A stretch of 46,588 nt of DNA from an uncultured Clostridia bacterium (GTDB lineage Bacteria; Bacillota; Clostridia; TANB77; CAG-508), in assembly GCA_934167755.1 (NCBI GenBank), contig CAKPLT010000015.1, forward strand, positions 1-46,588, given 5' to 3'. The notes beneath the pieces were generated by a model. The model had not been told where the DNA came from. It ran no database searches and saw only the letters and a list, made by a program, of their open reading frames with translations. Of the stretch, positions 18,329-25,626 are shown one piece after another. The position numbers were made by a program, and so were the translations under genes. Numbering within the stretch: position 1 is the first letter of the stretch; the number at the start of each line of letters is the position of its first letter.

Positions 18329-19279
18329 TTAAATCTTTTCACCTGCATCTAATTTTCTTACTTTTTTATAGATTTCTCCATCTTTTTTAGAATATGTTTT
18401 TTCTTTAATACCATCTTGAGTACATAATTTTGCATTCACATACCCTTTATATATTTGTGGATGCCTTAGAATTCGATTACCATAATTCTTTACAGATATT
18501 TTCGAAAAAGCTATATATGAGAATTTTTCATCTTCATACCCAAGTTTTCCATTTTTTGCTTGTTTATGAATAGAACTTCTAAAAACCCTTGTATAAAATG
18601 CACACCAATCATCTTTTGATATTTCGCACTCTCCTTGATGACTACAAGGTGCAACAATATAACCTCCGTCTTTTAATAATTTATTTCTTGCTTTTATGAT
18701 ATTCTTAAATCCCTCTGGTGTCCCTGGTTCTATAATTATAAGTAGTTTATTAGTTGCTTTCCATAACTTTTCAATTACATTCTCTTTTTCATCTTCTGGC
18801 AATTCATTTATCATATATGATGTTATCACAATATCTGCTTTTTCCATAATTTCATCTTTTAAAATATCAAACTGTTGCCAGTTTACTATGTTTAATTCAG
18901 TATTTTTCATGAGTTGTTTGCCTATATTTATCATACTGCTTTCTCGTTCAAAACATTTAATACTTTCCATACTATTTAATTCATTTATTGCCCAAGTTGC
19001 TGAACCTGTTCCTGCTCCTATATCAAATAATGTTTGTAGTTTTTCATCATAATTTTCTATAGTTTGTTGAGCTGCTGTATACACAGCAGCATAAGTTGCA
19101 GGCATTCTTGATATTGCATATGATATTACTTCATTTGGTTCAGTTAAAAGCCTTTTTCCTTTTCCATCATTATTCCTATATCTGTTACTTATTATTTGTG
19201 CATCTTCTATAATCTTATTTGCTTTATTTTTTTTCAATAATTCTTCAATTGCTCTTTTTAATTCATCAGGTATATTCAT
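18329..19279 (-). CDS. Rsm22/METTL17-family ribosomal small subunit methyltransferase-like protein
   Basis: 316 residues. Rossmann methyltransferase core with the SAM motif FDIGAGTGSATWA (about 85-97) and EPGTPEG. The family's cysteine cluster, PCSHQGECEISKDDWCAF, shows C212, C218 and C226, followed by FSYIAFSK. Eukaryotic relatives (Rsm22, METTL17) act in mitochondrial small-subunit assembly and use such cysteines for an iron-sulfur cluster; that function is inferred here. A fourth cysteine may be C272 (KLCTQDG). AGAGGG precedes ATG. It lies 32 bases after the DUF6873-like gene, probably co-transcribed. Confidence 0.85.
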   Translation of the reverse strand: MNIPDELKRAIEELLKKNKANKIIEDAQIISNRYRNNDGKGKRLLTEPNEVISYAISRMPATYAAVYTAAQQTIENYDEKLQTLFDIGAGTGSATWAINELNSMESIKCFERESSMINIGKQLMKNTELNIVNWQQFDILKDEIMEKADIVITSYMINELPEDEKENVIEKLWKATNKLLIIIEPGTPEGFKNIIKARNKLLKDGGYIVAPCSHQGECEISKDDWCAFYTRVFRSSIHKQAKNGKLGYEDEKFSYIAFSKISVKNYGNRILRHPQIYKGYVNAKLCTQDGIKEKTYSKKDGEIYKKVRKLDAGEKI

Positions 19280-19311
19280 TTTTCCCTCTTTCTTTAATCT
19301 TATAATGATTA

Positions 19312-20019
19312 TTATTTTATTTCTACAATTCCACCATAGTCTATTACATCAAGCCCTTTAAAATCAATAATTTTCAATTCTTTTTTTTCTATAAACTCTC
19401 TTATTTTTCCATTTATATCAATCTTATTTAAATCTCCAAATAATATTATTTTATCATCTACTCTAGAAATAGCACCTCCTATAAAGCCTTTACGATTACT
19501 ATATTCGTCCAGTTTTATTAGTTTTATATCAGGTTCATATTCTAAATATAAAACATCTACATTATGTTTTTTTAATATTTTATATAATCCTTTGTCTGTA
19601 ACAATTGCTGAATTATCATCAATTACAGCTATTGAACAATTTGTATATCCTTGTGTAGTATTTATCATTTCATATCCTTGTTTAATTAGTTCTTCTTTTA
19701 TTTTTAAATCTGTATATTCGAATTTATGAAAAGCTTTTTTTCCTATCGTACATACATTATATTTTATATCATATGGATATTGTGTTCCAATTTCTTCATT
19801 ACCTTTTATTTTTCCTGATATATGGGGTATATTTATATATTGAGATGGTTCTACAATAATTTTATTTCCGATCTCACATATAAATATGTCTACATGTGAT
19901 GATATTTCAGAATATACTTTTGTGCTTTGTTTTATTTCAATTAATTCATATCCTAATTCAGATAATTTTTTCTTTTCAATTTGTCGCATTCGTTCATCTA
20001 TAATGATACTTTTCATCAT
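19312..20019 (-). CDS. DUF6873-like protein (GME-fold type)
   Basis: 235 residues, no signal peptide or membrane helix. The pattern NTTQGYTNCSIAVIDDNSAIVTDKG, then GFIGGAISRVDDKIILFGDLN, resembles the clostridial DUF6873 family, thought to adopt the pentein/GME fold of amidinotransferase-type enzymes. The N-terminal half (VDIFICEIGNKIIVEPSQY) looks like a repeated GME unit. The Cys in YTNCS could be catalytic, but I have no basis to name a reaction. Two ATGs begin the frame; AGGTGAA suits either. Followed closely by the Rsm22-type gene. Confidence 0.6.
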   Translation of the reverse strand: MMKSIIIDERMRQIEKKKLSELGYELIEIKQSTKVYSEISSHVDIFICEIGNKIIVEPSQYINIPHISGKIKGNEEIGTQYPYDIKYNVCTIGKKAFHKFEYTDLKIKEELIKQGYEMINTTQGYTNCSIAVIDDNSAIVTDKGLYKILKKHNVDVLYLEYEPDIKLIKLDEYSNRKGFIGGAISRVDDKIILFGDLNKIDINGKIREFIEKKELKIIDFKGLDVIDYGGIVEIK

Positions 20020-20036
20020 TTCACCTACTTCTATGT

Positions 20037-20070
20037 TTAAAAAGCTATTCTAAAAAAGAATAGCTTTTTT
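20037..20070 (-). terminator. Intrinsic terminator of the small membrane protein gene
   Basis: AAGCTATTC (20042-20050) pairs with GAATAGCTT (20058-20066), flanked by A and T runs; it can work in either direction. Confidence 0.85.
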
Positions 20071-20084
20071 GACCAAAATACCTT

Positions 20085-20324
20085 CTACTCTTCAAGAAAG
20101 AGCATTTCTCCAAGCTTCCATATTACGAATACAAAAATTATAACCATTGGAAAGATGATAAATACTTTAAGTATATCTAAAGCTACTTCTTCGAATTTCC
20201 AAGCATTATATGTTTGTATAAGTTCCATTACTGGTTGTATTAGTAATTGCCATACACCATTATATGCACCTATTACCATAGCTCCTATCATCATAATAAT
20301 CCCTATAATCCGTTTTTTCTTCAT
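20085..20324 (-). CDS. Small two-helix membrane protein, unknown function
   Basis: 79 residues. A basic start (MKKKR) leads into a hydrophobic helix (about 6-30) and a second helix (about 50-74) ending in acidic EMLFLEE. GGAAGAG precedes ATG. It has its own consensus promoter and terminator, so it is a one-gene unit and is very likely expressed. Codon 5 is CGG, one of the few in-frame CGG codons in the window; the reading frame needs it to be read normally. No family recognised. Confidence 0.65.
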   Translation of the reverse strand: MKKKRIIGIIMMIGAMVIGAYNGVWQLLIQPVMELIQTYNAWKFEEVALDILKVFIIFPMVIIFVFVIWKLGEMLFLEE

Positions 20325-20373
20325 TGTTCTCTTCCTTTCTCTATTTTGGACTTTGTATTATGGTTTTGTATAC

Positions 20374-20402
20374 ATTTTATCAAAAAATTGTTTGAAAGTC
20401 AA
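20374..20402 (-). promoter_or_regulatory. Promoter of the small membrane protein gene
   Basis: Minus strand TTGACT (20397-20402), 17-base spacer, TAAAAT (20374-20379). Confidence 0.8.
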
Positions 20403-20415
20403 TAATTCAAGTGTT

Positions 20416-21972
20416 TTACAACACTCTTATAGCACATTTAATTCCATCAACTGCAGCAGTCATAATTCCACCGGCGTAGCCTGCACCTTCGCCACAAGGA
20501 TACAAACCTTTCACATTTACAGAATTTAAATTAATTTTGTCTCTAGTAATTTGAACAGGTGAAGAACTTCTTGTTTCAACTCCTGTTAAAACAGCATCTT
20601 TATTTGCAAAACCTTTTAATTTCTTATCTAATTCTCCGATTGCTTCTTTCATTGTTTCTGAAACAAATTGTGGTAAGATTTCATTTAAATTAGCCCCTGT
20701 TACACCTGGCATATATGTAGGCTTTATCTCTCCAAATTCAGTCGTTTTTTTATTTTTTAAAAAGTCTTCAATTTTTTGTGCAGGTGCATTATAGTTTTTT
20801 CCACCTAATTCAAAAGCCTTTTTCTCTAAATCTTCTTGAAAGTGCATTCCATCAAGTGGTGAATTTTTATAATAATCATCAACCACCACATTTACAAGTA
20901 ATGCACTATTAGCGTTTTTTCCATCTCTTGCAAAATTACTCATTCCATTTGTTACAATTGAATTTTCTTCTGAATTTGATGCCATTACTTGTCCACCTGG
21001 GCACATACAAAATGTATAACAAGTTCTTCCATTTTTTGCATGATAAACTAACTTATAATCAGCAACGGGTAGTCCTTCTAATTTTGGATTCTCTCCATAT
21101 TGTGCAATATTGATATTTTTTTGTAAGTGTTCAATTCTTGCTCCTATAGCAAAATTTTTAGGTTGTATTTCAACACCCAGCTCGTATAACTTTTTAAATG
21201 TATCTCTTGCACTATGTCCTATTGCAAGAATAACAGTATCTGTCTCTATTCTTTTTGAACATTTAACAGCTTTTATTTTTCCATCTTCAATTTCAAAATC
21301 AGTAACTTGTTCATTAAATAAAACTTTACCGCCTTTTGAAATTATATATTCTCTAATGTTTTTTACTATTTTTCTTAAATTATCTGTACCTATATGAGGT
21401 TTTGCAGTATACAAAATTTCTTTTGGAGCACCAAACTTCACAAATTCTTCTAAAACCTTTCTGGTATATTCATTAGAAGAATTTCCTGTATTTAGCTTTC
21501 CATCTGAAAATGTTCCAGCTCCGCCTTCTCCAAATTGTATATTTGATTTTATATCAAATTTCCTGTTTTTAACAAATTCTTCTACATCCTTTATTCTTTC
21601 GTCTATTTGCTTTCCTCTTTCTAAAATTATTGGTTTAATTCCATTCTCAACCATTATTAGTCCTGCAAATAATCCGGCAGGACCAGCTCCAATTATTACA
21701 GGTTGATATTTACTTTTTCTATTCACATTTATTTGTAAAAGTTTTGTATCATCAACTTTTTCAAATTTTCTTTCTTTTTTCTTGTTCTTTAATTCTATAT
21801 CTATTGTGTAATTATAAAAAATATCTTCTTTTTTTCGGGCATCAATTGATTTTTTATAGATATACCATTTATTAACTTCCTCTAATTTTATTCCATTCTT
21901 TAATATTGCTTTTTTTAGTACTTGTTCTTCTCTTAGATTTTCTCTTATTTTTATATCTCTTAATCTTATCAT
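20416..21972 (-). CDS. FAD-dependent dehydrogenase, COG2509 type
   Basis: 518 residues, full length for this family. A basic N-terminal ~85-residue domain (MIRLRDIKIRENLREEQVLKKAI) precedes a Rossmann FAD site (VIIGAGPAGLFAGL, G95-G100). Then come QFGEGGAGTFSDGKLNTG, a second nucleotide-type motif TVILAIGHSARDTF, and the C-terminal GLYPCGEGAGYAGGIMTAAVDG, which closes the flavin site. These features mark the uncharacterised COG2509 flavoproteins; the substrate is unknown. It is transcribed alone or leads into the next minus-strand gene, which has its own promoter. The upstream region holds only a weak TAAAAT box near 22022. Confidence 0.88.
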   Translation of the reverse strand: MIRLRDIKIRENLREEQVLKKAILKNGIKLEEVNKWYIYKKSIDARKKEDIFYNYTIDIELKNKKKERKFEKVDDTKLLQINVNRKSKYQPVIIGAGPAGLFAGLIMVENGIKPIILERGKQIDERIKDVEEFVKNRKFDIKSNIQFGEGGAGTFSDGKLNTGNSSNEYTRKVLEEFVKFGAPKEILYTAKPHIGTDNLRKIVKNIREYIISKGGKVLFNEQVTDFEIEDGKIKAVKCSKRIETDTVILAIGHSARDTFKKLYELGVEIQPKNFAIGARIEHLQKNINIAQYGENPKLEGLPVADYKLVYHAKNGRTCYTFCMCPGGQVMASNSEENSIVTNGMSNFARDGKNANSALLVNVVVDDYYKNSPLDGMHFQEDLEKKAFELGGKNYNAPAQKIEDFLKNKKTTEFGEIKPTYMPGVTGANLNEILPQFVSETMKEAIGELDKKLKGFANKDAVLTGVETRSSSPVQITRDKINLNSVNVKGLYPCGEGAGYAGGIMTAAVDGIKCAIRVL

Positions 21973-22090
21973 AAAATTTCTCTTTTCTTTAACTAATTTA
22001 AACTTTTCTTTGCCAGTATTTTATCATATTTATATAGAAAAATAAAGATGTACTTTGATACTATGCTAAAATATAGTTATTATTAAATTA

Positions 22091-22309
22091 TTGATAAAAA
22101 TTACTATGAAGAAAACATTGAAATATAAGTTTTTTATTGCATTCCTCGGCTTATTATGAAATTTAAGAAATTCTACTTTATTTTATGGCACCCTTCCACT
22201 ATCGTGAACTCTTTCCATAAAATTTCAGAGAATTTCTAAAATTTCTCCATGCACATTCGTCATTTCATTCAAAACTTATATTTCAATGTTTTCTAGTAAA
22301 ATTTATCAA
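22091..22309. repeat. MITE-like 219-bp imperfect palindrome
   Basis: The outer arms TTGATAAAAATTACTA (22091-22106) and TAGTAAAATTTATCAA (22294-22309) are followed inward by a perfect 23-bp inverted repeat (22111-22133 with 22271-22293; starts GAAAACATTGAAATATAAG). An inner ~31-bp imperfect pair around GAAATTTnAGAAATTC and TTTATGG comes next, with a ~26-base loop. No transposase is encoded. One arm recurs at 8930-8990. The remainder of the 21973-22381 gap is AT-rich with no gene. Confidence 0.8.
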
Positions 22310-22315
22310 AAATCA

Positions 22316-22344
22316 TTATATAAGAACAACATATATGATATAAT
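22316..22344 (+). promoter_or_regulatory. Weak promoter of the RluA-family gene
   Basis: TATAAT (22339-22344) with a poor TTATAT -35 at 22316-22321, directly after the MITE-like element. Confidence 0.45.
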
Positions 22345-22381
22345 TTAACAAAACTTTTTATTTAAAGGTGGTAGCAAATTT

Positions 22382-23257
22382 ATGACTTTAGAATATATAG
22401 TAAAAGATGAAAAATATGAAAATATAAATCAAATATTAAAACAAGAATTTCATATTTCTGCAAGACTACAGCATAAGCTTATTATAGAAAAACATGTATA
22501 TTTAAATGCTATATCTGTAGATACTCGTTCTTCAGTATCTCAAAATGATATAATTACGGTAAATTTGGATTTTGAAGAAGAAAGTGAAAATATTGTACCT
22601 ACCAAAATGAATCTTGACATTATTTATGAAGATAACGCTCTTCTTATTTTAAATAAACCTGCTGGAATTGCAGTACACCCATCACATTTACATTATGAAG
22701 ACACTCTTTCTAATGGTGTTAAATATTATTTTGAAAATATTGGACTAAAGCGTAAAATTCGACCTGTTAATAGACTTGATTTCAACACTTCTGGTTTAAT
22801 TGTTTTTGCTAAAAATGAATATATTCAAGAATGTTTAATTCAACAAATGTCTTCTAACCTATTTAAAAAAGAATATTTAGCAATTGTCATTGGTCATTTT
22901 GAAAATCCTAAAGGAACTATTAATTTACCTATTGCACGAAAAGAAAACAGTATTATCGAAAGGTGCATTTCAGCTAATAATGGGCAAATTGCAATTACTG
23001 ATTATGAAGTTTTACAAGAATTAAATATTAATTCTGAATGTCTTTCCATTGTAAAATGCAATTTGCAAACTGGTCGTACCCACCAAATTCGCGTTCACAT
23101 GTCTGCAATTGGTCATCCTTTGCTAGGTGATACATTATATGGTACTCCATCTAAATTAATAAATAGACAAGCTTTACACAGTTATAGAATTTCATTTGTT
23201 CATCCTCTTACAAATAAAGTTTTAGAATTTACCAGTAAGGACACTTATTTCCGGTAA
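22382..23257 (+). CDS. RluA-family pseudouridine synthase
   Basis: 291 residues. An S4-like N-terminal region (INQILKQEFHISARLQHKLI, about 16-65) is followed by the catalytic domain: ILNKPAGIAVHPS, then NRLDFNTSGLIVFAKN with catalytic D133 (most relatives read HRLD), FKKEYLAIVIG, and LQTGRTHQIRVHMSAIGHPLLGDTLYG. The family isomerises uridines in 23S rRNA or tRNA; the target of this member is unknown. AAAGGTGG precedes ATG. The last codon is CGG, and the final 26 bases, including the stop, match a REP-like motif also found upstream of uppP. The gene ends at a bidirectional terminator shared with the RNase P RNA. Confidence 0.92.
   Translation: MTLEYIVKDEKYENINQILKQEFHISARLQHKLIIEKHVYLNAISVDTRSSVSQNDIITVNLDFEEESENIVPTKMNLDIIYEDNALLILNKPAGIAVHPSHLHYEDTLSNGVKYYFENIGLKRKIRPVNRLDFNTSGLIVFAKNEYIQECLIQQMSSNLFKKEYLAIVIGHFENPKGTINLPIARKENSIIERCISANNGQIAITDYEVLQELNINSECLSIVKCNLQTGRTHQIRVHMSAIGHPLLGDTLYGTPSKLINRQALHSYRISFVHPLTNKVLEFTSKDTYFR
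23232..23257. repeat. TTACC...TGTCCT...TGG REP-like repeat at the 3' end of the RluA-family gene
   Basis: On the minus strand TTACC, 9 bases, TGTCCT, 3 bases, TGG. The same spacing occurs twice at 24617-24672. It supplies the last codons and the stop of the gene. Confidence 0.5.
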
Positions 23258-23294
23258 AGCTTTTTAACATTAAGAATAACATTTATCTTTTATT

Positions 23295-23329
23295 TAAAAA
23301 AGTGACTTCATATGAAGCCACTTTTTTTG
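23295..23329. terminator. Bidirectional terminator between the RluA-family gene and RNase P RNA
   Basis: AAGTGACTTC ATAT GAAGCCACTT with one G-U pair, A-run on the left and T7 on the right; serves both convergent genes. Confidence 0.88.
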
Positions 23330-23342
23330 TATTCCAAATTTA

Positions 23343-23698
23343 TAAGTAAATCTGTAAGCCGGGTTCTGTCATTTAAAATAGTCATTTATCTAGAGCATAT
23401 ATCACTATATGCCTCAAGCCACGCAATTCAGAAGACGCCGAGCAGGCTTAGCCTTCTATTTAGGTGTTGCTCCAAATGGGGTTTACACTGACCCAGCATG
23501 TCACCATGCCAGCGGTGAGCTCTTACCTCGCCTTTTCATCCTTACCTCAAACTCAAAAATTTGAGGCGGTTATTTTCTGTTGCACTTTCCTTAAGGTTTC
23601 CCTCACTAGATGTTATCTAGCATCTTTGCTCTATGGAGCCCGGACTTTCCTCTCGTAATTCCTTTCGAAAATTTACCAGCGACTATTTAATTTACTCT
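23343..23698 (-). ncRNA. rnpB: RNase P RNA
   Basis: Minus-strand RNA with the conserved 5' block GAGGAAAGUCCGGGCUCC, then AGUGCAACAGAAA, and the 3' block AACCCGGCUUACAGAU. The ends AGUAAAU and AUUUACU pair as helix P1. This is the catalytic RNA that trims tRNA 5' leaders. The layout fits the common class A type. About 355 bases; ends taken from P1. It accounts for most of the 23258-23795 gap. Confidence 0.95.
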
Positions 23699-23734
23699 TT
23701 GAGTATTATAACATTTTTTTGAATAATTGTAAAG

Positions 23735-23796
23735 GGAAATTTGGGACCAGGTACATAATTGTCTTAGGCAATTATGTACCTGGTCCCAAATTTTCC
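23735..23796. repeat. REP-like palindrome at the uppP stop, terminator
   Basis: Perfect 25-bp arms (23737-23761 and 23769-23793) around a 7-base loop, with core GGGACCAGGTACATAATTG. One more pair of bases matches with a single A indel. The right end reaches the uppP stop codon (23796-23798), so it probably terminates the long uppP transcript. It differs from the 11735 copy by GGTCCC in place of GGTACA in one half of the core. Confidence 0.88.
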
Positions 23797-24593
23797 TATC
23801 TTATACAAGTCATTATAATTACAATTAAACCAAGAATAACTCTATAAATTGCAAAAACTTTGAAGCTTCCTTTTCTCAAATAATTTAATAAAAATTTTAT
23901 TACTAATAAACCTGTTATAAAACTAAACAACACTCCCATAAAAAATGCCAAAGTAAATTCAAAATCAGCAATGCTTACTAATACTGCAGCAAGTATTATT
24001 GGTGTTGATAGTAAAAATGAATATTTAGCAGCACTTTCCCTATCTATTTTTAAAGCTCTTGCAACTGTCATTGTAATTCCTGATCTTGAAGTACCAGGAA
24101 ATGCTGCTGCAATTGCTTGTGATATTCCTATTAGAAATGATTGTTTAAATGTCATATCTTCTAACTTTATCTCAGATGTAGATTTTTTATCTACTACATA
24201 TAAAACAATTCCTAAAACAATTAAAGCAATTGCTATTAATATCATATCTATTCCGAATTTGTCACATATATATCCTGAAAATTTGTCTAAAATTAAACTA
24301 ACTATTCCTGTTGGAATTGTTACTGCAACTATGTACCAAAAGATTTTTCCATCTGTTGATTTTTTCTTTTTTACAACTTGCTCATATCCTCCTTTTATAA
24401 GTCTTATCCAATCTTTAAAGAAAAATATTGTTATTGCAAGTAGTGTTCCTAAATGTAATGCTACATCAAAACTATCTGGCATCTCCCAATTAAAGAACCA
24501 TGGTATTAAATTTAGATGTGCTGAACTTGATATTGGTAACAACTCTGTTAACCCTTGAACTATTCCTAAAATTATTGCTTGATAAATTTCCAT
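23796..24593 (-). CDS. uppP: Undecaprenyl-diphosphatase (UppP/BacA)
   Basis: 265 residues, integral membrane. Recycles undecaprenyl pyrophosphate to the monophosphate for cell-wall synthesis and is linked to bacitracin tolerance. Seen: the first conserved region GIVQGLTELLPISSSAHL, the second PGTSRSGITMTVARAL, and about seven hydrophobic helices, ending IYRVILGLIVIIM. GGAAGG precedes ATG. It is the last gene of the dpaA side of the minus-strand train; a REP-like palindrome follows its stop directly, and another REP-like pair sits between it and dpaA. Confidence 0.95.
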   Translation of the reverse strand: MEIYQAIILGIVQGLTELLPISSSAHLNLIPWFFNWEMPDSFDVALHLGTLLAITIFFFKDWIRLIKGGYEQVVKKKKSTDGKIFWYIVAVTIPTGIVSLILDKFSGYICDKFGIDMILIAIALIVLGIVLYVVDKKSTSEIKLEDMTFKQSFLIGISQAIAAAFPGTSRSGITMTVARALKIDRESAAKYSFLLSTPIILAAVLVSIADFEFTLAFFMGVLFSFITGLLVIKFLLNYLRKGSFKVFAIYRVILGLIVIIMTCIR

Positions 24594-24616
24594 ATTTTTT
24601 CCTTCCTCTCAATTTT

Positions 24617-24672
24617 CCAATAAGGACACTCATCTTTGGTAACTTTTTACCATCAACAAATGTCCTCAATGG
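24617..24672. repeat. Inverted pair of TTACC...TGTCCT...TGG REP-like repeats
   Basis: Two copies face each other: 24617-24642 (reverse) and 24647-24672 (forward), each TTACC, 9 bases, TGTCCT, 3 bases, TGG. Outer stem pairs 10 of 12 bases and the inner GGTAA/TTACC closes a loop. It fills the gap between dpaA and uppP and may attenuate transcription into uppP. Confidence 0.6.
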
Positions 24673-24675
24673 TAA

Positions 24676-25551
24676 TTATTTGTATATTTCTTTTACTATA
24701 TTATATATTGTATCTTTTATAAATTCTGCTGATGTAGTTGGTGCAACCTTTCCAGGCAATGACAATGCCCATACAAACTTAAATTTTTTATCCTTTACAG
24801 CCTTTTTATCAATTCCACCAGGATTTGAAGCTAAGTCTATTAATAAGCAATCATCTTTTAAATACTGTAATCTTTCTTGATTTAATATCATATGTGGCAC
24901 AGTATTTATTATAATATCATATTGTCTAAGATTTTCGCCTATACTATTTATATTTGTTGCCTTGTGTCCATAAGCTTGTATCCAAGCTAAGTCTTCATCT
25001 TTTCTTGCAGCACATGTTACTTTTACTGATAATCCTGCAAGTTTTCTTGCCAATACTTTTCCTATTCTTCCAAATCCTAATATTAGAACTTCGCTTCCAT
25101 GTAAAATTTTATTTGTATTTTCTATTGCAATTTGAATTGTCCCTTCTGCAGTTGCTATTGTATTTAAAACAGCTAATTCTTCTCTTTTCATTATATCTAT
25201 TATTTCAATATATTCATCATTAGCCATCCCATAAACTTCTGGACTTATTCCACCAGCTATAAGTACTTTTGCATTTATTTCATGCATCATCTCTCTAACT
25301 GTTATTTCTTTTTCGCTAAATGGTGTATTTAATGTAATACCATTACTTGAAAATGGAATTGGTCCTATTACTATCTCTACATTTTGTATTGCTTTTTTTA
25401 TTGAATCACATTGTATTATATTGGCTTTATTTTTTATATCTTCTGACTTTTCTAGTCCATATACATAAATTTCATTTTCTTCATTTGCAAGCATTTCTGC
25501 TAATTTTACTATTCTTAAATCTCCACCTATAATTGCAAATTTATTTTTCAT
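24676..25551 (-). CDS. dpaA: Dipicolinate synthase subunit A
   Basis: 291 residues. The N-terminal domain starts FAIIGGDLRIVKLAEMLA and holds IGPIPFSSNGITLNTPF; a second Rossmann domain reads VLILGFGRIGKVLARKLAGL, followed by INTVPHMILN and LIDLASNPGGID. With DpaB (SpoVFB) this protein makes dipicolinic acid, the spore-core chelator, in the mother cell, so the host is an endospore former. DpaB is not next to it: a REP-like pair and uppP follow downstream, and the TPR gene lies upstream. AGGAGGTCAGG precedes ATG. No recognisable sporulation-sigma promoter could be named in the 75-base upstream gap. Confidence 0.93.
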   Translation of the reverse strand: MKNKFAIIGGDLRIVKLAEMLANEENEIYVYGLEKSEDIKNKANIIQCDSIKKAIQNVEIVIGPIPFSSNGITLNTPFSEKEITVREMMHEINAKVLIAGGISPEVYGMANDEYIEIIDIMKREELAVLNTIATAEGTIQIAIENTNKILHGSEVLILGFGRIGKVLARKLAGLSVKVTCAARKDEDLAWIQAYGHKATNINSIGENLRQYDIIINTVPHMILNQERLQYLKDDCLLIDLASNPGGIDKKAVKDKKFKFVWALSLPGKVAPTTSAEFIKDTIYNIVKEIYK

Positions 25552-25626
25552 CCTGACCTCCTATTATATTTTTATATATAATATTAGTATATTAATTTTG
25601 CATTTTTTTATGAATTATAGATGAAT

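Noticed and set aside
20301..20324. Recoding at the CGG codon of the small membrane protein
   Set aside because: Skipping the C there leads to a stop within three codons, whereas the zero frame gives a complete two-helix protein.
22106..22156. Short signal-peptide-like frame MKKTLKYKFFIAFLGLL in the MITE-like element
   Set aside because: It stops at once, has no RBS, and the same bases are explained by the inverted repeat structure.
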